Source: Deltaproteobacteria bacterium (GTDB taxonomy: Bacteria; Desulfobacterota; Desulfarculia; Adiutricales; Adiutricaceae). Taken from it: a stretch of DNA of 37,581 bases. The stretch is from contig JAISMF010000047.1 of assembly GCA_031276865.1 (NCBI GenBank), forward strand, positions 1 to 37,581. Direction: 5' to 3'. This document shows positions 26,929 through 35,400 of this stretch, piece by piece. Made by a program: the position numbers and the translations under genes. The first letter of the stretch is position 1. Each line of letters starts with the position of its first letter. Below the pieces are notes generated by a model. It was given only the letters and a program-made list of their open reading frames with translations. It had not been told where the DNA came from and ran no database searches.

Positions 26929-27129
26929 ATGGACTATAGCCCTGGAATTTATTTCCCTTATGTTTCTGATTTCAAGAATACTTTATGTATTCCTTTCCGA
27001 TTGAAAAATTATCAAAGTACGGAATCATATGCCTATCCATTGCGTATAATTCACAATCTATACACCTGTATAGCGGATAAATTCAATCAAAGAGAAAGCA
27101 ATTCGACTGATGACCCACAAACCATTTAA
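26929..27129 (+). CDS. Small hypothetical protein upstream of the AbiE-like pair
   Basis: This is a 66-codon frame with protein-like composition (PGIYFPYVSDFKNTLC, then PLRIIHNLYTCIADKF). I do not recognise it. It overlaps the next gene by 20 bases in a different frame. It could be a separate small gene or the displaced N-terminal part of that gene after a frameshift. A GAGGAG lies 30 bases upstream, nearer a nine-codon frame at 26910. Confidence 0.35.
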   Translation: MDYSPGIYFPYVSDFKNTLCIPFRLKNYQSTESYAYPLRIIHNLYTCIADKFNQRESNSTDDPQTI

Positions 27130-27733
27130 AAAAAATGTTTTACCAAATTATTACTTCATTAGCACCATGATGTTGGATGGATATGAATTTGTGTACCGCT
27201 CCGTCCCTCCTACAAGCTATACTCAATATATAAGTGGCAACACAGCACTGAATCTGGAATCCCGTCACACCGACACCTTGGGCGGAACCGACTTTATGGA
27301 GAATTTTTTTTGTTTTCCCGATGAAGATGTGCCTTTGATGTTATGGGGAGATGTATCTGAAAAATTTCGCAATACCCTGCATATATATGGAAAATGGGGC
27401 ATCCATGACGATTATGCGGATGTTTTGCGGTATGCGGGTTTTGAACACGACTTTGAAAAGGTGTATGTTGCCGACCATTATCGCGCCATTTGCGATATCG
27501 TGTATGCAGACATAACAAGGGGAGGACCGAGAAAGTTAAATTACAATAAAGCTTATGGTCCTAATTTTTTTTCTAACTGGATTGTTGCGTCTAACATCAT
27601 TGAAATCGAAAAATGTAATTACCTGCTGGATAAGATTGGAGAGATGTCTCCATATTTGCCTAGGGAATGCGTCCCTTGCCTTGATAATTGGATTGATTTC
27701 GAAAAAGAGGCGATTATCATAGGATCTACATAA
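27110..27733 (+). CDS. Partner of AbiEii-like toxin, possibly a divergent AbiEi-type antitoxin
   Basis: This 207-residue protein is encoded directly upstream of the AbiEii-like gene; its TAA shares one base with the next ATG (TAATG), so translation is coupled. That is the position of the antitoxin in type IV AbiE modules. No N-terminal winged helix is recognisable. One segment, VYVADHYRAICDIVYADI, resembles the ASPERALCDLLY-type stretch of AbiEi C-terminal domains as I remember them. The antitoxin role is therefore inferred mainly from position. The gene is AT-rich like the rest of the island. The weak AGAGAAAG upstream is the only ribosome-site candidate. Confidence 0.55.
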   Translation: MTHKPFKKNVLPNYYFISTMMLDGYEFVYRSVPPTSYTQYISGNTALNLESRHTDTLGGTDFMENFFCFPDEDVPLMLWGDVSEKFRNTLHIYGKWGIHDDYADVLRYAGFEHDFEKVYVADHYRAICDIVYADITRGGPRKLNYNKAYGPNFFSNWIVASNIIEIEKCNYLLDKIGEMSPYLPRECVPCLDNWIDFEKEAIIIGST

Positions 27734-28611
27734 TGGTTCCTATAATACACTCATCTCCCTCGTTGCATGATCATTGGTTGCAATATTTACTGCATATCGC
27801 CCGCGGCGTGACAAGCGACTTTGGAGATTTATTGGTTTTAAAAGGTGGTACCGCTTTAAAATTATGCTATGATCTGCCACGGATTTAAATTGATTTGGAT
27901 TTTGATACAGAGAAATATCAAAACATAGAGCTGTCATTGATGAACCACAGCTATTTTTTTTTCAAACAGCATTTTAATATTTCCGAACAATTTTTCCCAT
28001 TTATCAAAATAAAAGAAAGTGTAACAGGTTACCATTGTACTATTCACTGGAAATCACTTGATAAAAATCTTAAAATACTTTACACCCCGCTATCTATAGA
28101 TGTTTCTTTAAGAAAAATAATCCATGAGTTCAGAAAAGATATCTGCTTTCAAAACGGCATCTGCACATACAATATAAAAAGGTTAGTAGATTTAAAATTA
28201 AACGCCATTGCTGGACAATACGCCTCGCCAAGAACTAAATTAAGAGATTTTTTCGATGCTGTGCATATTTTAACTTCATATGAAAAGCACGTCTCGGAAA
28301 AAGTATTACATTTACTAAAAAAAAGAAAGGATAATTCTGACAAAGACCATTTATGTTATTTATTTCAGCAAGAAAAGTCAACTGGAGATAATAACCATAT
28401 ATTCAAAAATTTGGATGAACAATTATTGGTTGATGATTTTTTTAATTTGGTTGATAAATTGTACAATAAAATGATATCAAATGACGCTGACACTCCTCAT
28501 TTGATAAATGAAATCTTTAACTCCTCCGACAACAGCAAGGATGTCGAGCTGTCAAAGCCAGCTCAAGATGAGTCTCCAGATGATTCCAATCCTTGGAAAC
28601 CTCGCATGTAA
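27733..28611 (+). pseudogene. AbiEii/AbiGii-type nucleotidyltransferase toxin, broken by one TAA
   Basis: The frame runs from ATG 27733 to 28611 (292 codons) with one internal TAA at codon 52 (27886-27888). Before it is the family's LVLKGGTALKLCYDLPR; after it comes IDLDFD. Family members read R-x-S-x-D-x-D-F here, so the TAA replaces the motif serine, a single-base change from TCA. The rest is intact, including KLNAIAGQYASPRTKLRDFFDAV, the conserved RDxxD helix. In AbiE systems the toxin is a nucleotidyltransferase that stops growth, for example during phage infection. The stop removes the catalytic DxD half from the first product, so this toxin is probably inactive. It is translationally coupled to its upstream partner. 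Confidence 0.8.
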
Positions 28612-29030
28612 CTCATTTTAACTGTCTATCACCGGCGGTGAAGATATCTTCCGCAACCTTATTACCTTATTACCGTTACAACTAGTGTTTACTTGCATTT
28701 TTTCCGAAATTACAAATACTCTGATGTACGAAGGACTTGAATATTCAGATAAAATTTAAAAAATAATTACATGAGTAATATATTGTTGTTGACATATATA
28801 ATATAGTTTTATTAAAAATGAATTGGATAATTATTTTACCTGGAAAAAGAATTTATCTGAGATTTCAGATAATTAGTCTAAGATGATTTTTGCGGAGGTC
28901 AAGCTCTAGTACTTATTTGCATAAATTCACGATTGTACTTTTTCGCTGGCTACCTTTCATCTCCAGTTCGCCACACGAATAATTCCACCTTAGTGTTATA
29001 AACCGATATGAATTTATGATATCCTTTGAT
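28612..29030. other. AT-rich spacer after the AbiEii-like gene
   Basis: No gene is seen. TTGACA at 28789 is followed by only a weak -10 and no gene. Confidence 0.4.
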
Positions 29031-29120
29031 ATTACCCCGTCGGTTAAATTTTGGAAAACAGCCATCTATTCAAGGGGACAACTTCATTTCACCGTTCTAA
29101 CTTTTATCCGCCGGGGTAAT
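29031..29120 (+). repeat. 90-bp miniature inverted-repeat element, copy B
   Basis: The element runs from ATTACCCCGTCGG to CCGCCGGGGTAAT. The two ends form imperfect inverted repeats of about 25 bases. It has the same length and core (GGAAAACAG, TATTCAAGGG, GTTCTAACTTTTAT) as copies C and D. Confidence 0.8.
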
Positions 29121-29159
29121 CACTCCTCACAACCTTTAAAATTACCTCATTTCAGGCGC

Positions 29160-29215
29160 TTAGGCAATTGATTGTGTTTATTTCGTATGCGGAATAAACA
29201 CAATCAATTGCCTAA
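29160..29215. repeat. Long perfect hairpin at the 3' end of the IS630 copy
   Basis: Perfect 23-bp arms (outer part TTAGGCAATTGATTGTG) enclose a ten-base loop; the stem continues past a one-base bulge into GGCG/CGCC. The last transposase codons lie within it. There is no T-run. Confidence 0.75.
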
Positions 29216-29595
29216 CGCCCCTTTAAGGGCTTTTCTGCTTAAAATGCCAAACCTATTTTCCACCATATTAAGACAACTCGCAGAAGTGGGTGTATAGTGA
29301 AAAGAGAAATTTTGATGCTTGCTAGCCATTCATCACATTTCTTGTGAATGCGGTAATTATCCATTATCACATGAATTTCTTGTGTATCAAAGTAATCTGC
29401 GACTATTCGATCCATAAACTCAAGAAACTTACAACGTCTCTTTCTTTCGGTTATTGTGGCGTTTCTTTCGATAGTAGCGATGGTTAATGCGGCAAATAAA
29501 TTGAAAATTCCGTGCTTATGGTATGTACTTTTGAAGCCTGAACGATTTTCTTATTTGAAATATATACTTAGCCAATAGGACGCTCAATAGCTTGA

Positions 29596-29778
29596 ATATA
29601 ACCCCGGCGGATAAAAGTTAGAATATTACACCGGCGGTTAAATATTGGAAAATAATCACGTATTCAAGTGAATCTCTTCCTTTTTCCTTTCTATCTTTTA
29701 TCCGCCGGGGTAATAATGTCGGTCAATTTCACTGGCCTCATAGTTGGCTGTTTCTAATATTTATACGCCGGAGTAATA
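29596..29778 (-). repeat. Miniature element inserted in the IS630 transposase gene, itself interrupted
   Basis: This insertion splits the transposase between SLDE and QAIER and is flanked by CTTGA on both sides (29591-29595 and 29779-29783), a five-base target duplication. Its ends, ATATAACCCCGGCGGATAA and CGCCGGAGTAATA, match the 90-bp family in reverse orientation. Its own sequence is interrupted by the complete copy C at 29625. Confidence 0.75.
29625..29714 (+). repeat. 90-bp miniature inverted-repeat element, copy C (nested)
   Basis: The element runs from ATTACACCGGCGG to CCGCCGGGGTAAT, exactly 90 bases. It lies within the outer copy at 29596-29778, whose sequence resumes on either side (GTTAGAA before, CGGTCAATTT after). 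Confidence 0.8.
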
Positions 29779-30404
29779 CTTGACTATTCATCCAAGCTTT
29801 AAACAAGGGAATTTTCAGGCGGGTTTAGGTATAGACTTATTTTATCGGCCGCTTTGGAGGCAAATTCATGATCTATACTGAAGCGAAAACTTCTTTGTCT
29901 TTGAAGACAAATATCCTCATTTCGTGGAAGGCGCCAAACCTTGTGAACCGATATGTTAAGAGCGGCTGCCACAGATTTATCATCCCAGGTATCTTGGCTA
30001 AGTGGCGTTGGAGTTTCCGATATTTTTAAAACAGCATTTTCTGGTCTCTATCGGGTCGTATTTTAGCGGAGGGCCTGGGCGAGGGAAAACGAAAAGGTCC
30101 TCAATCCAGTGCTCAATAAATCTTAAACGCCACATTCCCACCTTATTGGGGCGCAACCATAGTTCATTGGCTATGGCGGCATCTGGCTTCCCTTCAATCG
30201 ACATCGGCACTATTTTAGCTGTTTCTACCATCCGTGATTCTAAAGTACGACTATTCGCTCAGTTCTTGATGATATCAAGGTCTTCTGGAGAACGCTGTGA
30301 TTTTTCGGCGACACGTGGCATGAGAAAACTTTCCCATGCCTCCATTTAATATAATATCGGAAAAAATGCAAGTAAGCGCTAGTTTCAATCCGGACCTATT
30401 TTTA

Positions 30405-30438
30405 TCCGGAGGTCGTTTCTTTAAAGCGTTCCTCCGGA
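30405..30438 (+). promoter_or_regulatory. Hairpin in the folD leader
   Basis: TCCGGAGG and CCTCCGGA form a perfect 8-bp stem about 70 bases before the folD start. There is no T-run. Its function is unknown. Confidence 0.35.
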
Positions 30439-30508
30439 GAGGTGAAATTAATCTTCAAAAGGACTTTTTTTCCAAGCGTCTTTTATTTAGACTCGCAACG
30501 GAGGGAAT

Positions 30509-31363
30509 ATGACCGCTCAGATTCTTCAAAGCAAACAAATAGTCCAGAAACTGAAAGAGGAGATAAAGGCCGAGGCCTTGGCCTTAAAGGAGCGGGGAAC
30601 GGAGCTCAAACTGGCCACCATACTCGCCGGCGGCGACGAACCCTCACGGGCCTACGCCATGTCGAAAAAGAAGGCCTGCGAGTCTCTGGGCATCAGCTTC
30701 TCCTTGGAGACCTTTCCGGATGACGTGAGCGAGGATATTCTCCTCAATACCATAAATTCACTTAACGCCGACCCCTTAGTCACCGGGATCATGCTGGAGC
30801 TTCCGCTTCCCAAAACCATCGACCCGGTAAGGGTGTCAGCGGCCATCAAGCCGGAAAAGGACGTGGACGGCGTGACTCCCGTGAACCGGGGCCTCCTTCT
30901 TTTAGGCAGGCTCGAAGAGAGCCTCCTTCCGGTGACGCCGCAATCCTGCGTCGCCCTCATTGATTCCACCGGAACGGATCTGAAAGGTAAAGACGTGGCG
31001 CTCATCGGCCGGGGCGAGACCGTGGGACTCCCCCTTATGGTGCTTTTAATTAAAAGGAGCGCGACCGTCACCGTCTGCCATTCCAAAACCAAGGATTTAA
31101 CGGAAAAGGTTAAAAAAGCCGACATCGTGGTGACGGCCACGGGTCAGAAGGGGCTGGTCAAAAAGGACATGCTCTCCCCCGGCCAAATCGTGATAGACGC
31201 CGGCATCACCGTTCTTCCCGACGGGAAGATCGTGGGAGACGTGGAAAAAGGGGCGGCCGAGGTGGTCTCCCACATAAGCCCCGTCCCTGGCGGGGTGGGC
31301 TCGCTAACTGTCGTCCTCCTTTTGAAAAACCTCATTAAGGGTGCGAAACTCCAAAAAAAATAA
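30509..31363 (+). CDS. folD: Bifunctional methylene-THF dehydrogenase / methenyl-THF cyclohydrolase FolD
   Basis: This 284-residue cytoplasmic enzyme interconverts methylene-, methenyl- and formyl-THF, the middle steps of the methyl branch that feeds MetF. Family features: EPSRAYAMSKKKAC with the active-site Tyr and Lys, LPLP, PEKDVDGVTPVN, the nucleotide-binding GRGETVGLPL, ADIVVTATG, and SPVPGGVGSLTV near the end. The usual GRS of the cofactor loop is GRG here. Length matches the family. The ATG follows GGAGGG. It is separated from fdhC and metF by the 5-kb island and has its own leader hairpin at 30405. Whether it uses NAD or NADP cannot be read from the sequence. Confidence 0.95.
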   Translation: MTAQILQSKQIVQKLKEEIKAEALALKERGTELKLATILAGGDEPSRAYAMSKKKACESLGISFSLETFPDDVSEDILLNTINSLNADPLVTGIMLELPLPKTIDPVRVSAAIKPEKDVDGVTPVNRGLLLLGRLEESLLPVTPQSCVALIDSTGTDLKGKDVALIGRGETVGLPLMVLLIKRSATVTVCHSKTKDLTEKVKKADIVVTATGQKGLVKKDMLSPGQIVIDAGITVLPDGKIVGDVEKGAAEVVSHISPVPGGVGSLTVVLLLKNLIKGAKLQKK

Positions 31364-31492
31364 TAACGGGCGTTTTAAACCGCGTCCGTGAAAACTGGAA
31401 GGATGGCCCATGGAATCGGCTTTTAAAGGCCTTTCCGCATTCGATTCGGAACGGCCGCGGCCCGCTCTCGGTTGCGCAGCTATAATTCAAAT
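31364..31492. other. Spacer after folD
   Basis: This short gene-free DNA has no clear terminator. Confidence 0.4.
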
Positions 31493-31582
31493 ATTACCCA
31501 GGCGTTTAATTATTGGAAAACAGTCACGTATTCAAGGGAATCTCATCCTTTTACCGTGCTAACTTTTATACGCCGGGGTAAT
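31493..31582 (+). repeat. 90-bp miniature inverted-repeat element, copy D
   Basis: The element runs from ATTACCCAGGCG to CGCCGGGGTAAT, exactly 90 bases. Its core (GGAAAACAGTCACGTATTCA) is nearly identical to copy C. It lies 130 bases after folD. I see no clear target duplication. Confidence 0.8.
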
Positions 31583-31645
31583 AATGGCAGCTTATAGTGA
31601 TATGTGTTAACAACAAACTCTTTAACACTTTAACATCAATAATGT

Positions 31646-32040
31646 TCAAGTAATGACCATTACGAGGGGGGTGACTCTCCGACCAAGCCGCTGATTCCTT
31701 CGCCTGACCGCAAAGGGGCTCATTTTCTGTTTCACTCCCCTCGGATTGCTCCCTCCCCCCCGCTGTTAAAGCATAATCGCCTGCCAATCTCTTCAATAAT
31801 TTCCACTATCATGCCTGTTATGACTTCATGGAGGGGAGAGCCGCTTTACGCGGCGGTTTTCGTTTTATCACCTGCGCCGAGTTCACGAAACTCAGCTTAT
31901 CCGGATCCAAGTCCTTTTCTCGCATCCTTGTATATCATGTGCCGGATGGCGTAATGGGTCAATGGCAATCCCCATATCACCTGCAACGCCATCTCCAGAT
32001 TCCTGCGTATGGATTCAGGTCAATCGCCAGTATTGACGAA
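31646..32040 (-). pseudogene. IS4-family transposase C-terminal remnant
   Basis: On the minus strand, frames broken by stops and shifts can be joined as LEMALQVIWGLPLTHYAIRH, then DKLSFVNSAQVIKRKPP, then SNPRGVKQKMSPFAVRRR. These match the order and character of the C-terminal part of IS4-type DDE transposases, whose relatives read ElWGLLLaHYAIR, dRLSFvxaxxviRR and NPRGVKRKMS. At least two frameshifts and a stop are needed to read through. The catalytic region is absent. It lies between folD and a decayed folD fragment. Confidence 0.65.
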
Positions 32041-32085
32041 GAGATCGCCATCAAAAAAAATTGAAATTATAAGATAAACGTAAAC

Positions 32086-32195
32086 CAACATCGTGGTCAC
32101 GGCCACGGGTTAGAAGGGGATGGTAAAAATGATAGATTTTCTCACGCGCGTATCCTAACTGACGCCGAAATCATCGTTTTTCCTGACGCCCTGTT
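32086..32195 (+). pseudogene. Fragment of a second, decayed folD
   Basis: The stretch CATCGTGGTCACGGCCACGG matches folD 31125-31145 almost exactly. The reading then continues as NIVVTATG, a stop in place of Gln, KGMVK and, after a small shift, RILTDAEIIVFPDA. This lines up with DIVVTATGQKGLVKKDML and IVIDAGITVLPD of folD. About 110 bases are recognisable; no other part of the gene is seen. It is probably the remains of a duplication. Confidence 0.65.
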
Positions 32196-32324
32196 TTGGG
32201 TTTTCCGAAAATTAGCGGCGGTTTTTCAACGCCGGCGTGAACCATCCTCTCGGCTTAGCCACTTACCGCCCACGGTCTCAGTCCCCCTCCGTCCTCAGGA
32301 CTCCATCACCGGCGCCGCGGTAAC

Positions 32325-32360
32325 AAAAAAAAGGCGGCGGAAATCAAAGTTTCCGCCGCC
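32325..32360 (-). terminator. Terminator of the autotransporter gene
   Basis: The 11-bp stem GGCGGCGGAAA / TTTCCGCCGCC is followed on the minus strand by eight T. It lies about 50 bases past the autotransporter stop. Confidence 0.85.
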
Positions 32361-32412
32361 CTTTTCAACGCGCTAACAGTGAAATCCCCGCGCGGGTGGT
32401 TTTATTTACGCC

Positions 32413-35400
32413 TCACCAGGAGTAACTGAACATGGCCGTCAGACTGTGCTGTCTGGCCTTGGAGCTCAGGAGGGCGTCGTAGCCGAGAGAGAGCGCCGCC
32501 TTCTCCGTTAAGTTCAGATTCAAATTCGCCCCGGCGTTGAGAGCGTCACGGCTCAAAGCGGGGCTCACGACTCTGAAGCTTTCGCCGTCCTCCTGGAAGG
32601 ACATGACGCTTTCCCCTCTCAAGGGGCCGTAGGAGTGTTTCCAGGCGAGATGCCCGCCGAGGGCGAGTTTGCCGTTTAACCCGGTGGAGAAGCGCAGACC
32701 GAGGTTGGAGAAGCTGTTTGATCGGGAGTTTTTCCTGGAGCGCAGGCTCACTATACCGTCCGATTCGTTGAAGGCGTCGGTTTTCGTATTCTCCCAGGTG
32801 AAGTTCAGGAAGGGTTCCAGATAGGAGTTTTCTCCCACGAGCGCGTTCCAGGCGGCCTCGGCGAAGGCCTGAAAAGTGCGGCCGCGGTAGGAGGCGGAGA
32901 AAGACGGATCCTCGGGCCCGATGGTGACCGTTCTGCGGCTGTCCACCCGGTGGGCGCTGTAGGCGAGTCCCAGGATGAATCGCAAGTCGCTTTCTTCGAG
33001 GGAAATGTTCCTCCCCCCGTAAACGCCCAGGGTGAAGCTCGCGACGTCCGCCCGGGCCTGAGGCCTTTCCATCTTGAGCTTCCCTTTGTCGAAGCCCAGG
33101 GCGGCTCCGAGGATCCAGCCGTTTTGGAGCGGAGCGTCGTAGCCAAGACGGAAGGCGTAGCCGTCGGCCTCGGCGTCGGATATACCGTGCTCTCCGTCGT
33201 AATTGGCTTTGTAGCCGCTCGCGGACGCCCACAGCCCGCTTCCGGCGTCACGGGAGAGGCCGTCGATTGATCCGGCCGAGGGGGCTTCGGCGCCGCCGGA
33301 ACGGCTTGACACGTACGAACCGGAGTCGAAAGCGCTGCCGCGCGTTTGAGCCGCGTGAGCCAAAATGGATTGGCTGTAGTTCACGCTGATTGTCGCGGCG
33401 GCGTGAAGCGCCTCATGATGGACGGGCGCGAACAGCTCGTTTAAGCCCATCCTGATTTCCTCGGCGCTCATGGAGGAAAACGAGTCTCTTAAAAAGCCGT
33501 AGAGCCTTCCGTCGGGATCCAGGTTTCCGATAACAGCGGAAAGCCTCCGCTGGTTGGGGCTCAGGGCGTAATCCTGGATGCTGGAACTGGACTCCACCGT
33601 TAAAAGCAAAAAGCCGCTCTTTTCGCCGGTTCCAGGGGCGAGGGTGTAGGTTATGAAGGCGTCGCTCAGCTCCACGGGCGCGAACGAGGCGAGGTCGTTC
33701 GGATTTCCCGCCCTCAGAATCTCGTAACTCCTACGCTCCCAGCCGCTCATGACGTCCGTCAAAACCGGGTTGATGGACCCGAGCGAGGTGGTACCGAGGG
33801 CCGTGAGCGCCTGATCGCCGTTGGACACCCTAAGCGTGGAGCCGTCCTCCATTGTCAGGCCTCCCTCGATCAGGCCGCCGGAACCGGCTAAAAGGGAGGC
33901 GCCGTTTCTAATCGCGACGCTCCCTCCCGTCCGGCCCAGGATGTTCAAGGCGGCTCCGCTTAAAGCCTCCACCCCGCCTCCCACCGCTCCCTGGGAGCCG
34001 ACGATGAGTAGTCCCGCCTCCACGGTGGTGGCTCCGGCGTAGGTGTTCACCGCGTCCAAGGTAAGCGAGCCCGCGCCTTTTTTGACGAGGGATCCGGCGC
34101 CGGATATCAGCCCCGTCCGGACGTAGTCGCCGTCCGTATCGAAGATTAGAGCGCCGTTCAAGCGTATTTCCATGGAGTCGGCGAATTTCCCCGTTCCGCC
34201 CAGGGTGACCTCGCCTCCGGAATCTATCTCCATTCCCTGGGCGAAATCCACCTCGTTTAGGAACGCGGCGGACGCCGAAGATTCCACTCGGAGGATCCGG
34301 GAAAGCGCCACGTCGGAGCCGGCGACGTTTTCGGCGGAATTGAGGCTTCCGCCGGAAAAGACGTAGTTTCCGGACGATATGAGCATAGACGTCGCCTCCG
34401 CTCCGCTTTCGGCCACGCTAACTTGTCCGCCGGTACCGGAAAATTTAGCGGCGTCACCGGGCATGAAATTCACCGGATTCGACGATTCATCGAGCCATGA
34501 GGTTGAATTATGGTAATTCCACTCTCCGTTTCCTCCGTTCCAGGAGAGATTCATATTGTCGCCAATCATGGAGCTTTGGAGCTGGAGCGTGTCGTTTGGC
34601 GCGGACGTTTTTTTCTCCAGGGAAAGAGACATGCGCGCTGGCGCCTGGTACCCGTCTATGGAGAGGGCGGCGTTCAAGGATGTTAGATCGATTCCGGCTA
34701 GTTTTCCCGGAGCGGTTAAAAGATCGAAGACGCCCGCCTTGTAGGACGAGAGCCGCACCGCGAAGTTCAGCTGATCGGAGGCGCTTAAGTCCATCTGGGC
34801 CGCGTCCAAGGCGAGGCCCACCGTGCCGTCGGCTCCCGCCGGAACGTAATTCGCCACGTCGAAGGAGAGGACGGAGCCGTTTTCAAAGACGATCTTCCCC
34901 TCGGGAAGGCTTATCTTGTTTCCGCCCCCCGCGACGAGGACGGCTCCGTTTTTCAGGGTGAAAAGCGATTTCACGCCGGACATGACGACGCTTCCGGCCG
35001 GGACGGACGCCCCGTCGGCGTTTTCAATACCCGAATTTTCCCCGAGAAGGCGCAATGTCCCCTCCTCCACGCTGAAGCGCGTGTAATGGACCGAGGGATC
35101 GCCCGCGGTGAAAACGCTTTCTCCTCCGAGATTCCAGAGTCCCTGGCCTTTTTTTACGATCTCCACGGGGTAGCCGGGATCCGAACTGTTCCCCGACATG
35201 GGATCCAGCATGTCTAAAACCGCGCCGGCGCTTGGATTCACGGAAAGCAAGGATTTGTCGTACAGGGCCACGGAGTTGTAGTTCCCCGCGGCCTTGTTTC
35301 CGGAAAAGAGGGTGGTTCCGGATGTTAGATCGAAGTGTATTTCGCTTCCGTCCGCGGCCCCTATGGCGCCTCCCAGAGCCGCGGCCGTGTTTCGCGTGAA

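Larger units (their letters stand above)
29155..30382 (-). mobile_element. IS630-family element, right copy, full-length but decayed
   Basis: Read on the minus strand, the element starts at CTAGCGCTT (30382). The transposase starts at ATG 30321. Recognisable parts in order: helix-turn-helix AIANELWLRPNKVGMWRLRF; SVAAALNISVHKVWR; LYLNPPENSLV; SLDE at the first catalytic aspartate; HGIFNLFAALTIATIE; HVIMDNYRIHK with the second aspartate; and HYTPTSASCLNMVENRFG with the final glutamate. It carries several stops (one in NSLV-stop-SLDE, the next right after SLDE), a frameshift before HYTPTSAS, and a 183-bp insertion at 29596-29778. It therefore cannot make transposase. It is the inverted partner of the copy at 25320. 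Confidence 0.8.

Noticed and set aside
11855..31582. Repeats considered as a CRISPR array
   Set aside because: The copies are far apart, 90 bp long, have inverted ends, and show no regular spacers or cas genes.
32546..33251. Long frames on both strands inside the autotransporter barrel
   Set aside because: They are alternative-frame shadows of a gene with strong codon and motif support.
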